Below are positions 1-8,927 of a DNA stretch of 64,000 nucleotides, piece by piece. The DNA comes from JAPOUP01 sp965201085. Its GTDB lineage: Bacteria; Pseudomonadota; Alphaproteobacteria; Rhodobacterales; Rhodobacteraceae. Position numbers and translations under genes: made by a program. The stretch's first letter is position 1. Every line of letters starts with the position of its first letter. The stretch covers positions 62,001 through 126,000 of the forward strand of contig CBDAVS010000022.1 of NCBI GenBank assembly GCA_965201085.1. The letters are read 5' to 3'. The notes under the pieces are model-generated. The model saw only the letters and a program-made list of their open reading frames with translations. It searched no databases and was not told the DNA's origin.

Positions 1-345
1 CGCGTGGAAGGACAGGCCGCCGACGCGGCCGGCGACGGAGCTCCGGATCCGGTGGTGGAGACCCGCGCCGGGATGCCTCGGCCCGCCAGCGGGTGGTTCG
101 ACGCCGTCATCGCCCGGAAGCCGCGGCGGCCAACGTCCGCCACCGGCTCAGGGTCCACCTCACCGAGGTCGCGGAGCGTCCCGGAGAACGACGTGTCCGG
201 CCAGCCGTGCGGCGCGACCCGCCGCGGCGGGGCTTCCGCCGCCGGCGGTTCGAACCCGAAGCGGTGGGCGGTCTCCGGCGGCGCGCTCCGCGGCCACTCC
301 ACCGTATCGGTCCCGAACCATCGCATGCCAACGCGCATGCGAATC
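1..345. other. GC-rich unassigned DNA ahead of IS5 copy 1
   Basis: This stretch is far richer in G and C than the native genes of the window. Several frames stay open across most of it, which is what high GC alone produces. No frame shows a motif I recognise, and no ribosome binding site precedes a plausible start. In texture it matches the decayed IS remnants at 27.1-28.1 kb and 56.2-58.3 kb, so it may be the end of another decayed element cut by the window edge and by the IS5 insertion at 349. Confidence 0.4.
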
Positions 346-348
346 TAA

Positions 349-1354
349 GAGTTTGTTCCATAAGTTGAGTGGTCCCGCAGGATGTGGTATTCCAGATCGA
401 ACTTCAACCCAAATCCGGAGATCGCCATGCCCTGGAACAGGACCACCCAACAGCTCCATAAGCGCCCGGACGACCACAGTCAAAACGATCTGACCGACGC
501 CGAATGGACCATCATCGAGCCGATGCCGCCGAAGCGGGGTAGGATGGGACGGCCGCGCGAGGTCGACCTTCGGTCGGTGTTCGACGCGGGCCGGTATATC
601 CTGTCCACGGGATGCCAGTGGCGCGCGTTACCCTCTGGATATCCACCGTTTTCCACCGACCGGAACTATTTTTACGCATGGCGGCGGAGCGGGCTCCTGG
701 AGCGTCTCGTGCATCGTCTCCGGGACCTCGCGCGGCGGTGTTCGGGGCGCTCCGCGGAGCCGACCGCCGCCCCGGTCGACAGCCAGTCGGTGAAGACCAC
801 GGAGAGCGGCGGGCCCCGCGGCCACCACGCCGGCAGGAAGGTGAAGGGGAGGAAAAGGCACCTGATCGTGGACGCCGACGGCACACCGATCGTCATGACG
901 GTTCACACCGCCGACATCCAGGACCGGGACGGCGCACCGGACCTGATCGCGAAGCTGCTGGAGACGGTGCCCACGGTGTGTAGGCTGTTCGCCGACGGTG
1001 GCCACCCGGGTCCGAAGCTGCGGGAGCGGCCTGGGGGGATGGGGTTGTCGAACGTGATCAGGATCGTCGAAAAACCGAAGAATGTCAAAGGGTTCACTGT
1101 TCTCTACCGCCGCTGGGTGGTGGAGCGGACCTTCGCCTGGATGGGCCGGTGCCGCCGCCTGTCGAAGGACTATGAGCGCCTCTGCGGGAACTCGCTGGCA
1201 TCCGGGGTGAGGCATCACGCGCCACCGGTCCGAGCGTGAGTGAGGCACGAACGAACGCTGGCCGCCTGCCGGTTCCTGCTCAGGCGGGTGGCGAGGGCGT
1301 CAACTCCATGAAAAACAATAGTTTAATGATATCAGTGACTTATGATTCAAACTC
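349..1354 (+). mobile_element. IS5-family element, copy 1
   Basis: The ends are imperfect inverted repeats, GAGTTTGTTCCATAAGT on the left and the complement of GAGTTTGAATCATAAGT on the right. A 3-base direct repeat TAA flanks the element at 346-348 and 1355-1357, the usual target duplication for this branch of the IS5 family. The element is about 1006 bp with one transposase gene. Six copies or partial copies occur in the window (349, 37305, 38335, 46693, 48347 and 51676). The insertion cuts the 3' end of the ATPase gene fragment to its right. Confidence 0.93.
427..1239 (+). CDS. IS5-family (IS427-like) transposase with altered C-terminus
   Basis: This 270-residue DDE transposase would cut and rejoin DNA at the element ends. 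The start is the ATG opening MPWNRTTQQ, shared by all copies. The N-terminal domain carries TDAEWTIIEPM, followed by the first Asp region at DSQSVKTTE, the second Asp in FADGGHPGP, and the Glu in ERTFAWMGRCRRL. The last 15 residues read SGVRHHAPPVRA, whereas the copy at 48425 continues as AWAQLAACRFLLRR. An internal insertion of roughly 50 bases therefore replaced the C-terminus here. There are also Tyr-to-His, Leu-to-Pro and Glu-to-Gly changes near the second Asp. It is probably inactive or weak. Confidence 0.85.
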   Translation: MPWNRTTQQLHKRPDDHSQNDLTDAEWTIIEPMPPKRGRMGRPREVDLRSVFDAGRYILSTGCQWRALPSGYPPFSTDRNYFYAWRRSGLLERLVHRLRDLARRCSGRSAEPTAAPVDSQSVKTTESGGPRGHHAGRKVKGRKRHLIVDADGTPIVMTVHTADIQDRDGAPDLIAKLLETVPTVCRLFADGGHPGPKLRERPGGMGLSNVIRIVEKPKNVKGFTVLYRRWVVERTFAWMGRCRRLSKDYERLCGNSLASGVRHHAPPVRA

Positions 1355-1371
1355 TAAAGGGCTTCAGGACA

Positions 1372-1853
1372 TTACTTCGTCAACTGTGGATTAGTGACAG
1401 GCCCGGCGCAGTCGAAGTCCCCCTTGAATATCCCGCCTCCGGGATGTAGTTCGAACCTCCATGTAGATGCGTCTGCTCCGTGCGCCGCAGCCTCTCGGCG
1501 GTTTCCTTGTGTACGGCTTTGGCGATCTTCTCCACAAGCGTATCCAGCCCATACAGGACACGGCGGTCGATGATCAAGGGAAGCGGCGCCCCGACAGCCG
1601 CATTTGGTCCAGCGTCTGGACATCTCTCGCAGAAGCGCCGTCTTGCCTGCCCCCCCCCCCCCCCCCCCCCCGGTGCACCCTGGAAGAGATACGTGGCACT
1701 CGTTACCGGCTTGCCATGGGAAGAGCGCTTCAGGGCTTCTTCGCAAGCGACTTCGGTCGCGTCGATTTCCTCCACCCTGCCGATGAAGAACAGCGCTTCG
1801 TCCCGATCCTGGATTGCGGCGAACTCCCTCAGACCATCTAAATTCGGGCCCAT
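1372..1853 (-). pseudogene. AAA-type ATPase gene fragment broken by a poly-C run
   Basis: The start is an ATG at 1853 behind a strong GGGAGG ribosome binding site. The first 60 residues include DRDEALFFIGRVEEID and lead into a P-loop whose intact form would read GAPGAGKTALL, a Walker A motif. A run of 22 C bases on the plus strand sits inside that motif. It turns the reading into a string of glycines and moves the rest (ALLREMSRRW and onward) to another frame. The 3' end is cut by the IS5 insertion at 1354. The N-terminal pattern resembles small AAA ATPases that follow an integrase or serve an effector system, but too little remains to name a family. Confidence 0.6.
1650..1671. repeat. 22-base C homopolymer
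   Basis: Twenty-two consecutive C bases interrupt the Walker A codons of the ATPase fragment. The flanks on both sides are normal coding sequence of that gene. A run this long is either a slippage product, a phase-variable tract, or an assembly or sequencing artefact. The sequence alone cannot separate these. Confidence 0.95.
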
Positions 1854-1995
1854 GGGGGGTACCTCCCTAGAGGCTGTAGGGTTCGGACTTGGTAGCGGGA
1901 AATCCACCAATCCGCAACTTCCGCGTCACGGCTTCGCACCCTTCACACGCAACCCGGATGCCGATACGAACATCCCTGACATTATATCAGAATGG

Positions 1996-3258
1996 TCAAG
2001 CTTTATGTTCCCCCAGTGCCAGTCTGAAGTGCAATCCCGGCCCACCCCCGGAGCGAGGGCGAAGCCCGGGCGGACCGGGCGGGCCGGGATTGAAGGATTT
2101 TCCGGCCAGGGGTCCGGATTCCGCGTGGAATGCGGCGGCTGTCCCTTCGGATCCGGGCGTATCCGGGCCTTCCGCCGGCCGCAAGGCTCCGCGGCGGGAC
2201 CGCCCGGGCAAGGGAGGGCGGAGCCCGACCGAAACCCGGACGGTCCCGCCGGTATGTTCCTTTCCTCCCGCCAGCCGACAGGTCCAGGCGCCTCGGGGAG
2301 GCTGCGCGAGGCCGATCGCCCCGGCCGGCGTCAGGTGGCCGAGCGCTTTGCGCGGACGCGCGTTCAGGATGTCCTGGACCTCCCTGACCCGCGCGTCCGT
2401 GACCTGACGCAGATCCGTTCCCTTCGGAAGATACTGACGCAGCAGCCCGTTGGTATGCTCGTTCAGACCGCGCTCCCACGAGTGGTAGGGCGTCGGGAGG
2501 AAGAAGTCCGCACCGAGCGCTTTCGCCACCTTCGCGTGCGCCGCGAACTCCCTGCCGTTGTCCGCCGTGACCGTGTGCACCGGGATGCCGGTGGACCGGA
2601 GCATGCGGACCATCGCCCTCCGGACCTTCTTCGCCTTCTTCCTGCCAACCCTCCGGAGAAGCGTGAATTTCGACGCGCGGTCCACGAGCGACACCACCGC
2701 CCCCCTGTGGGCCCCGCCGATCACGGTATCCGCCTCCCAGTCGCCGACCCGGGCCTTCTCCCCGACGGTCTCCGGGCGTTCCGGGATGTCCCTCCGGCCC
2801 GGGATGTGGCCCCGGCCCGCGTGGCGGCCACCCTGCCGGTTCGGCTTCTTTCCCCGCCGCCGCAGGGGCGTCCAGAGCGTTCCGCCGTCCCGCCGGTCGG
2901 CCCTGACCAGGTCGTATATCCGCTGCCTGCCCACCATCTCCGGATCCTCCAGCCGGAGGCGGCCCGGGATCTGTTCCGGGCTCCAGCCCTCCGCAAGCTT
3001 CGCCACGACCCGCTCCCGACGCTCCTCCGTCAGCTTCCGCGGAACCGAAGAGGCATCGCTCCGGCGCTCGGTGGCCTTCCTCTGCGCCTGCCTGTGGCGG
3101 TAGCCCCGACCGCCGGCGTTGCGCCGGAGCTCCCGCGATACCGTGGACGGGGCGCGCCCCAGCCGCCTCGCGACGGCTCCGTTCGAAAGTCCGCTTTTCC
3201 CCAGCGCGTAAATCCGGCATCTCCCGTCGAAGGTCAGATGGCGGTAGCCCTCGGGCAT
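1996..3258 (-). CDS. IS30-family transposase, catalytic triad intact
   Basis: The protein starts MPEGYRHLTFDGRC after a GGAGAG ribosome binding site. An N-terminal helix-turn-helix of IS30 type (GAVARRLGRAPSTVSRELRR, about residues 28-47) precedes the integrase-like core. The core keeps the first Asp in GDWEADTVIGG, the second in TADNGREF, and the Glu in GLNEHTNGLLRQY. The other copies stop near residue 321. This frame runs on to 420 residues past the left end of the element, so the last 100 or so residues are probably readthrough of a lost stop. It is the best candidate for an active IS30 transposase here. Confidence 0.87.
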   Translation of the reverse strand: MPEGYRHLTFDGRCRIYALGKSGLSNGAVARRLGRAPSTVSRELRRNAGGRGYRHRQAQRKATERRSDASSVPRKLTEERRERVVAKLAEGWSPEQIPGRLRLEDPEMVGRQRIYDLVRADRRDGGTLWTPLRRRGKKPNRQGGRHAGRGHIPGRRDIPERPETVGEKARVGDWEADTVIGGAHRGAVVSLVDRASKFTLLRRVGRKKAKKVRRAMVRMLRSTGIPVHTVTADNGREFAAHAKVAKALGADFFLPTPYHSWERGLNEHTNGLLRQYLPKGTDLRQVTDARVREVQDILNARPRKALGHLTPAGAIGLAQPPRGAWTCRLAGGKEHTGGTVRVSVGLRPPLPGRSRRGALRPAEGPDTPGSEGTAAAFHAESGPLAGKSFNPGPPGPPGLRPRSGGGPGLHFRLALGEHKA

Positions 3259-3377
3259 GACACTCTCCTATCCTGCGCACAGGGACTGTCGCCGCTATCT
3301 GGCCGATTCGCAATATCCTGCGCCCACGGCGCGGCTTCCCACCACCCGAAGTGTTGCACTTCAAACCGGCACGGGGG
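2010..3377 (-). mobile_element. IS30-family element, copy 1
   Basis: The inverted ends share CCCCC followed a few bases later by TGAAGTGCAA. Comparison with the other copies extends the repeat to about 27 bases. The length is about 1368 bp with one transposase gene on the minus strand. Of the copies in the window (2010, 31453, 34175, 42455, 50378, plus an end fragment at 52682), this is the only one whose transposase keeps a complete DDE triad. The element sits directly upstream of argS. Confidence 0.9.
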
Positions 3378-3514
3378 TTCAGTAGCGATCAATCGCCGGA
3401 GATTTAAGTCTTCGCTAATTCCGATACCGGCAAGTCGTGCTTCCAGGGCTCGACAACCTCATTGACGCTGGCGCTGGTGATGCTAACCCTCTCCCCACAA
3501 AAACGGACGCGTGA

Positions 3515-5236
3515 ATGAACCTTTTCAGTGATATCCGATCCGCCGTAATCGCGGCTTTGGACGCGATGGTTGGGGCGGGCCAGCTTCCAGACGGCCTTCA
3601 GACCGGGAATGTGACGGTCGAGCCGCCACGCGATGCCGGTCATGGCGACATGGCCACCAATGCCGCCCTCGTGTTGGCGAAACCGGTGGGACTGAAACCA
3701 CGAGATCTTGCCGCTAGCCTCGCGGAGCGTCTTTCCATGGACAAGCGCATCCAGTCGGTCGAAGTGGCGGGTCCTGGTTTCCTGAACATTCGCCTCGCGG
3801 ACACGGTCTGGCCAGAACTCGTCAATGCCGTCCGAAATGGGAAGGATTACGGTCGGTCGCGGATGGGCGAAGGCCGGAACATCAATGTTGAATTCGTTTC
3901 GACAAATCCCACAGGACCGCTGCATGTCGGACATGCACGAGGGGCGATCTTCGGAGATGCGCTGGCGTCTCTGTTTGAATTCGCCGGATATGGCGTGACG
4001 AGGGAATATTACATCAACGACGGCGGTGCGCAGGTCGACGTGCTGGCGCGATCGGCTTTCGAGCGCTACCGCGAAGCCTGCGGTCTTCCTTCGGAAATCG
4101 CCGAAGGAATGTATCCGGGTTTGTACCTGAAGGCGGTGGGCGAGACTCTGAAGGAACGATACGGCGAGACACTCCTTGATCGGCCCGAAGAAACCTGGCT
4201 CGGTGATGTTCGCAAATTCGCCACGGATCGAATGATGGACATAATCCGGAAGGATCTCGCGACATTGGGCGTTACGATGGACGTGTTTTTCTCCGAAAAA
4301 TCCCTTTATGGCACCGGTCGCATCGAAGCGGTGCTAGATGCGCTGTCCGACAAAGATCTGGTATACGAGGGTGTGCTTGACCCACCGAAGGGCAAGTTGC
4401 CCGAAGATTGGGAGCCGCGAAGGCAGACACTATTCCGGTCAACCCAACATGGCGATGACATGGACCGACCGATCAGGAAGTCCGATGGTTCATGGACCTA
4501 TTTCGCGAGTGACATCGCATATCATTTCGACAAAATATCGCGGGGCTTTGACACGCTGATCAACGTTTTCGGCGCGGATCATAGCGGATATGTCAAAAGG
4601 ATGAAGGCTGTGGTTTCGGCACTGTCGGACGGCACCGTTTCGCTGGACATAAAGCTGATGCAGCTCGTGAAGGTGGTTCGTAACGGCGTTCCGGTCAAGA
4701 TGTCCAAGCGGGAAGGCAATTTCGTATTTCTTCGCGAGGTCGTCGATCAGGTGGGTCCGGATGTGACCCGCCTCGTGATGCTGATGCGCAGGAATGACGC
4801 CCCTTTGGATTTCGATCTCGATAAGGTCCTCGATCAGTCGAGGGACAATCCGGTCTTCTATATTCAATATGCCCATGCGAGGGTGCGTTCGGTTCTGCGG
4901 AGAGCCGAGCGGATGGGTATATCTCTTGACTGGGAGCCACGGATCGAAGATGCGGCCGAGCTGTCGGTCGCAAGAAAGATCGCAGAATGGCCACGATTGG
5001 TGGAGATAGCCGTCCGCTCCCACGAGCCACACCGGATTGCTTTCTATCTTCATGAACTCGCCAGTGAATTTCATTCTCTATGGAACAGAGGAAACGAGAT
5101 TTCGGGACTTCGTTTCGTACAGGAGGACGATGCAGCGGCATCAGCCGGAAAAACCGCACTTCCAGAAGCGGTTGCTATTGTAATTTCGGCGGGACTTGGT
5201 ATACTTGGAGTTACTCCGGCGGAGCATATGCACTGA
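3515..5236 (+). CDS. argS: Arginyl-tRNA synthetase
   Basis: This 573-residue cytoplasmic enzyme attaches arginine to tRNA-Arg using ATP. The N-terminal additional domain spans roughly residues 1-100. The class I signature HVGH lies at residues 137-140, and the KMSKR loop is intact at about 395-399. The C-terminal anticodon-binding region ends in GLGILGVTPAEHMH, close to the usual family ending. Length and motifs are complete. The start ATG at 3515 overlaps an upstream TGA that I cannot tie to a gene, because IS30 copy 1 lies only 140 bp upstream. The deoxyguanosine triphosphohydrolase gene often found before argS in alphaproteobacteria is absent. It leads the argS-SPOR-nagZ-scpA-scpB run. Confidence 0.97.
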   Translation: MNLFSDIRSAVIAALDAMVGAGQLPDGLQTGNVTVEPPRDAGHGDMATNAALVLAKPVGLKPRDLAASLAERLSMDKRIQSVEVAGPGFLNIRLADTVWPELVNAVRNGKDYGRSRMGEGRNINVEFVSTNPTGPLHVGHARGAIFGDALASLFEFAGYGVTREYYINDGGAQVDVLARSAFERYREACGLPSEIAEGMYPGLYLKAVGETLKERYGETLLDRPEETWLGDVRKFATDRMMDIIRKDLATLGVTMDVFFSEKSLYGTGRIEAVLDALSDKDLVYEGVLDPPKGKLPEDWEPRRQTLFRSTQHGDDMDRPIRKSDGSWTYFASDIAYHFDKISRGFDTLINVFGADHSGYVKRMKAVVSALSDGTVSLDIKLMQLVKVVRNGVPVKMSKREGNFVFLREVVDQVGPDVTRLVMLMRRNDAPLDFDLDKVLDQSRDNPVFYIQYAHARVRSVLRRAERMGISLDWEPRIEDAAELSVARKIAEWPRLVEIAVRSHEPHRIAFYLHELASEFHSLWNRGNEISGLRFVQEDDAAASAGKTALPEAVAIVISAGLGILGVTPAEHMH

Positions 5237-5323
5237 ACCAAAAAGCGAGGCTGGCGTGTCCGGGGTCTTGTGCGGGCAGGACATACTGGTGGTACCTCAG
5301 GTTCCACCAGCGGCGAGGCAGCT

Positions 5324-6253
5324 ATGGCAAATGCGGATCTTAGTGTAGAGTACAGCGTGTTCCAGGAAGAGGAGGGCGCCCAATATTACGGGTTCATCAA
5401 CTGGTTTGGAGCGATCCTTGCGGTTTGTATCATCTCAACCTTGGGTATCTGGGGCTACAGACTGTCGGTACGAGACGTATCGGAGGTTCCGGTGGTCAGA
5501 GCTATCGAGGGTCCTATGCGTGTTGTTCCGGAGGATCCGGGAGGCGTTCAGGTGGAGCATCAAGGCCTGGCGGTCAATCTGGTTGCTGCCGGTGGAGGCG
5601 TTGAGGCACCCGCCGAAAGACTGGTTCTCGCGCCGGGTCCGGTCGCTCTGCGAGATGAAGATCTAACCAATCGGCAATTGGATCTGCTTGCGTCGGTGCA
5701 AAAACCTGAATTGGAAGCTGCAGGTCATCTCAATAACCCGAGCTCGGGAGGAGAGACGGAATCGCAGGAGTTGACCCAGGGACCCAACGATGCCGAAATC
5801 ACATTAGAGGGGTCGGACCTGTCGCCTGGAGAAAGCGACCGGGCGAACGATGTCGTTCGGATGGAAAGCGGCGCACATTTGGGCTCGCCTCTACCACGTC
5901 CAAGGCCAGAAGGGGATCTGGCCGCGCAGTCGGTCGCGTTGGCCGTCGCCCGATCGATCATGCAGCGATCAGTAGAAGTGGAAATTTCCACCGTGCCCCC
6001 GGGGACGCCCCTGGTGCAGTTCGGCACCTATGACAGACCGGAGATCGCCCGCATCGAATGGGACCGGCTGAAAACCCGATACCCTGATTACCTTCGGGGG
6101 AAGAACTGGTTCGTGGAAGAGACCTTTTCGGGTGGCAGATCTTACTATCGCCTTCGTACCACGGGATTTGACAGTCTGAGCGATAGCACAAGGTTCTGTT
6201 CCCTTTTCAAGGCAGATGAGCAGGACTGCATCGCAGTCGAAATGCGCCGATGA
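5324..6253 (+). CDS. SPOR-domain membrane protein
   Basis: This protein of about 309 residues is anchored by one transmembrane segment near residues 22-46 (GFINWFGAILAVCIISTLG). A long acidic and proline-containing linker follows. The C-terminal 75-80 residues form a SPOR domain (PLVQFGTYDRPEIARIEWDRL to the end), which in this family binds denuded septal peptidoglycan. The start was set at ATG 5324 because the charged head and membrane helix follow it directly. Its stop overlaps the start of nagZ by an ATGA junction, so the two are likely co-translated. A cell-division or peptidoglycan-remodelling role is inferred from the domain and neighbour. Confidence 0.88.
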   Translation: MANADLSVEYSVFQEEEGAQYYGFINWFGAILAVCIISTLGIWGYRLSVRDVSEVPVVRAIEGPMRVVPEDPGGVQVEHQGLAVNLVAAGGGVEAPAERLVLAPGPVALRDEDLTNRQLDLLASVQKPELEAAGHLNNPSSGGETESQELTQGPNDAEITLEGSDLSPGESDRANDVVRMESGAHLGSPLPRPRPEGDLAAQSVALAVARSIMQRSVEVEISTVPPGTPLVQFGTYDRPEIARIEWDRLKTRYPDYLRGKNWFVEETFSGGRSYYRLRTTGFDSLSDSTRFCSLFKADEQDCIAVEMRR

Positions 6254-7260
6254 GCGCACTGAGCGCATGTATACTCGGATGCGGCGGGCTGAACCTCACA
6301 GAAGAGGAAAGTCGGTTCTTCGGTGATGCCCAGCCCTGGGGATTCATCCTCTTCGCCCGGAACTGCGAACACCCGGATCAGGTCCGTAGTCTCGTCGGGT
6401 CTCTTCGTGAATCGGTAGGGCGGGATGCACCGGTACTGATCGATCAGGAAGGTGGTCGTGTCCAGAGGATGTGGCCACCGCATTGGCGGCGCTGGATGCC
6501 GCCATTGGACCAGATTGCCCGGGCGGGTGTGGAAGGTCCGCGGAGTATGTATCTCCGCTCCAGGCTGGTCGCGGAGGAACTGCGCTCGGTCGGCATCGAT
6601 GTGAACTGTATTCCGCTGGTGGACATCGCAGGCCCGAAGACCCATCCATTCCTTAAAAACCGCTGCTATGGCACGGAGGTGGACGTAGTCATCGGCGCCG
6701 CGCGATCGGTTTCTGAAGGACTTATGGATGGAGCTGTCCTGCCCGTGCTGAAACACCTTCCCGGTCATGGCCGGGCCACCACTGACAGCCATAATGAATT
6801 GCCGGTCGTCACCGCCTCCGCAGATGACTTGCGAGCCAATGACTTCGTTCCGTTCGGAGCGCTCAACCACTTGCCGCTGGGAATGACCGCTCATATCGTA
6901 TTTTCCGCATTTGATGCAGAACGACCAGTGACCTGCTCTGAGACGATGATCGGGGTCATTCGTGATTGGATCGGGTTCAGTGGATTGTTGATGACGGACG
7001 ATATTTCGATGGAAGCGCTTGATGGTAAACTGGGCGAAAGATGTGGCGCCGCGCGCGCCTCGGGATGTGATCTGGTGCTGCACTGCAACGGGGATTCCGG
7101 CGAAATGCGTGTGGTTGTGGAAGCCTGCGGCGAATTGGAAGGACATGGGCTGAGGCGGGCCGAAGCCGCTCTTGCTATGCGGTCGCAACCGCAGGCGATC
7201 GATATCCAGGCGGTAGAGGCGGAGCTTGAAGCCATTGTGAACAGGAAGGTTGATGGCTGA
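6250..7260 (+). CDS. nagZ: Beta-N-acetylhexosaminidase (GH3)
   Basis: This 336-residue cytosolic glycosidase releases N-acetylglucosamine from anhydromuropeptides during cell-wall recycling. The sequence shows the GH3 NagZ pattern: LIDQEGGRVQRM near residues 63-74, the signature KHLPGHGRATTDSH at 168-181 with the His of the acid/base dyad, and the nucleophile Asp in LLMTDDISM near 250. Length is normal for the family. It overlaps the SPOR gene upstream and scpA downstream by a few bases, so it belongs to one transcript. No signal peptide is present. Confidence 0.95.
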   Translation: MSALSACILGCGGLNLTEEESRFFGDAQPWGFILFARNCEHPDQVRSLVGSLRESVGRDAPVLIDQEGGRVQRMWPPHWRRWMPPLDQIARAGVEGPRSMYLRSRLVAEELRSVGIDVNCIPLVDIAGPKTHPFLKNRCYGTEVDVVIGAARSVSEGLMDGAVLPVLKHLPGHGRATTDSHNELPVVTASADDLRANDFVPFGALNHLPLGMTAHIVFSAFDAERPVTCSETMIGVIRDWIGFSGLLMTDDISMEALDGKLGERCGAARASGCDLVLHCNGDSGEMRVVVEACGELEGHGLRRAEAALAMRSQPQAIDIQAVEAELEAIVNRKVDG

Positions 7261-8041
7261 AACCGAATCGGGAAACGTCACCCATATGACATTCTTTCAG
7301 GACGCCGAAACACTGAACGTTGACGTTGACGGTTTTGAAGGGCCTCTTGATCTTCTGCTGACGCTTGCCCGTACCCAGAAAGTGGACCTCCGAGCGATTT
7401 CGATCCTCGCGCTTGCTGAACAATACCTTGCGTTCATCGCGTGCGCCAAGGAACTCCGTATTGAACTGGCGGCGGACTATCTGGTTACGGCCGCCTGGCT
7501 GGCCTTTCTGAAATCGCGTCTGCTTCTACCACCTGAACAGAGTCACGGCGAACCCGATGGCGAGGAACTCGCGGCGTATCTCGCGTTTCAGTTGGAGTGC
7601 CTTGAAGCGATGCGCGAACGGGCCAGCCAGATTATGGCGCGGGACCGGAAGGGGCGCGACTTTTTCGTGCGAGGGATCCCGGAGGACGTGAATAGCGTTC
7701 GGCGAATCACCTATAAGGCGACGCTCATTGACCTAATGCAGGCATATGCGCGCATAAGGACCAAGGATGAATTTCGTCCCTTCATCATTGACAGGAACCG
7801 CTATCTGACACTGGAGCAGGCGTTGAGGAGAATGCGGCCTCTGATACGCCTGGCCGGAGGCTGGACCGAACTTTCGAGCTACCTTCCGGAGGGCTGGGAC
7901 ATCGAACCGGAGCTTCGAAGGTCGGCGACCGCGGCCACATTCGCGGCCTCGCTTGAACTCGCCAAGGAAGGCCGTATCGAAATCCGGCAGGCGGAGACAT
8001 ATGCGCCCATTCAGATTCGCAGGAAAGGGTCAGATGATTGA
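7253..8041 (+). CDS. scpA: Segregation and condensation protein A
   Basis: This 262-residue kleisin subunit of the SMC-ScpA-ScpB condensin complex acts in chromosome compaction and segregation. The N-terminal SMC-binding segment reads FEGPLDLLLTLARTQKVDL, the family hallmark, followed by ADYLVTAAWLAFLKSRLLLP. The C-terminal winged-helix region is present (ASLELAKEGRIEIRQAETYAPIQI). ATG 7253 was chosen because AGGAAGG lies at the right distance upstream, and it overlaps the end of nagZ. The gene also overlaps scpB by 8 bases, consistent with translational coupling of the two subunits. Confidence 0.95.
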   Translation: MAETESGNVTHMTFFQDAETLNVDVDGFEGPLDLLLTLARTQKVDLRAISILALAEQYLAFIACAKELRIELAADYLVTAAWLAFLKSRLLLPPEQSHGEPDGEELAAYLAFQLECLEAMRERASQIMARDRKGRDFFVRGIPEDVNSVRRITYKATLIDLMQAYARIRTKDEFRPFIIDRNRYLTLEQALRRMRPLIRLAGGWTELSSYLPEGWDIEPELRRSATAATFAASLELAKEGRIEIRQAETYAPIQIRRKGSDD

Positions 8042-8654
8042 GCGTGTTGAGGAAAGCCTGTTCGAGGCACCGCACATACCTGAGCAGGAACGGATGGCGG
8101 AAGCCATTCTATTCGCGTCGGCGGAGCCTGTAAGCGTCGCCGAACTCAATATGAGACTGCCTCATGGATCCGATGCGGCGGTCGCTTTGGAGGGGCTTAG
8201 TAAGCGCTACGAGGATCGTGGGGTGCGACTGGTCAGGGTCGGGGCTGCATGGGCGTTCCGAACGGCACCCGAATTCGGCTTCTTGATGCAGAGGGAACGC
8301 GTTGAGACCCGAAAGCTATCGCGGGCCGCGATGGAGACCTTGGCGATCATTGCCTATCATCAACCGGTAACCCGGGCTGAGATCGAGGAGATTCGCGGTG
8401 TCAGCGTAAGTCGTGGTACGGTTGATCAGCTCCTTGAACTCAGTTGGGTTCAGTTCGGCCAACGAAAGAAAACGCCCGGACGACCGGTTACATTCGTGGT
8501 AACGGATGAATTTCTCGACCATTTCGGTCTTGAGAGTGTGCGTGATCTTCCGGGGCTGAAGGATCTGCGTGCCGCTGGTCTTCTTGACAACCGACCTCCG
8601 CCGGGCCAGCCATTACCGACAGGCGATGAACAGACGGAACTGTTCGATGAGTGA
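8034..8654 (+). CDS. scpB: Segregation and condensation protein B
   Basis: This 206-residue protein with two winged-helix domains pairs with ScpA in the SMC complex. Family landmarks are EAILFASAEPVSVAEL near residues 23-38, the central METLAIIAYHQPVTRAEIEEIRG, and GRPVTFVVTDEFLDHFGL. The start at 8034 is preceded by AGGAAAGGG and lies inside the end of scpA. In many alphaproteobacteria the next genes are tatA, tatB and tatC. Here a 270-bp gap and two ISNCY-type elements follow instead. Confidence 0.95.
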   Translation: MIERVEESLFEAPHIPEQERMAEAILFASAEPVSVAELNMRLPHGSDAAVALEGLSKRYEDRGVRLVRVGAAWAFRTAPEFGFLMQRERVETRKLSRAAMETLAIIAYHQPVTRAEIEEIRGVSVSRGTVDQLLELSWVQFGQRKKTPGRPVTFVVTDEFLDHFGLESVRDLPGLKDLRAAGLLDNRPPPGQPLPTGDEQTELFDE

Positions 8655-8740
8655 CGGTGTGGTTCGTTTCGAAAGTACGATTGTTCCACGTGTGTAGGTT
8701 AACGAGGCCAATCAAGCATGGAATTGAGGGAGGTGGGTGA

Positions 8741-8887
8741 ATGCCGGTAATTTTTGGAATCGAACTCTTGATTTCAACTACCAGACTTCTGGGTGCCGAG
8801 GAAACCAGCGGACGCGGAGCGAAAGCGTCATGCTTGCAACGTGCAACACTTCACGATATTAGCTCGCCCTCGGAGTTGCTGAATTAG
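8741..8887 (+). CDS. Possible small protein, 48 residues
   Basis: A short frame opens with ATG 8741 behind a good GGGAGGTGGG ribosome binding site and codes MPVIFGIELLISTTRLLG and onward. The first 12 residues are hydrophobic. It occupies the place where tatA would be expected after scpB, but it lacks the long hydrophobic helix and amphipathic helix of TatA, so I do not call it that. It could be a decayed remnant or a chance frame. Apart from this the 8655-8927 gap shows nothing recognisable. Confidence 0.2.
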   Translation: MPVIFGIELLISTTRLLGAEETSGRGAKASCLQRATLHDISSPSELLN

Positions 8888-8927
8888 GTGAGCCATGGAG
8901 ACACAGCATATTGATTTTTAAATTAGT

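Noticed and set aside
1..483. Open frames of 80-115 codons on both strands
   Set aside because: Very high GC leaves many frames open. None has a ribosome binding site or a motif, so no gene was called.
1372..1853. A defence-system ATPase
   Set aside because: Only a truncated P-loop domain remains and no nuclease, restriction or effector gene is adjacent.
8741..8887. TatA gene after scpB
   Set aside because: Position fits, but the frame lacks TatA's long hydrophobic helix, FG hinge and amphipathic helix.
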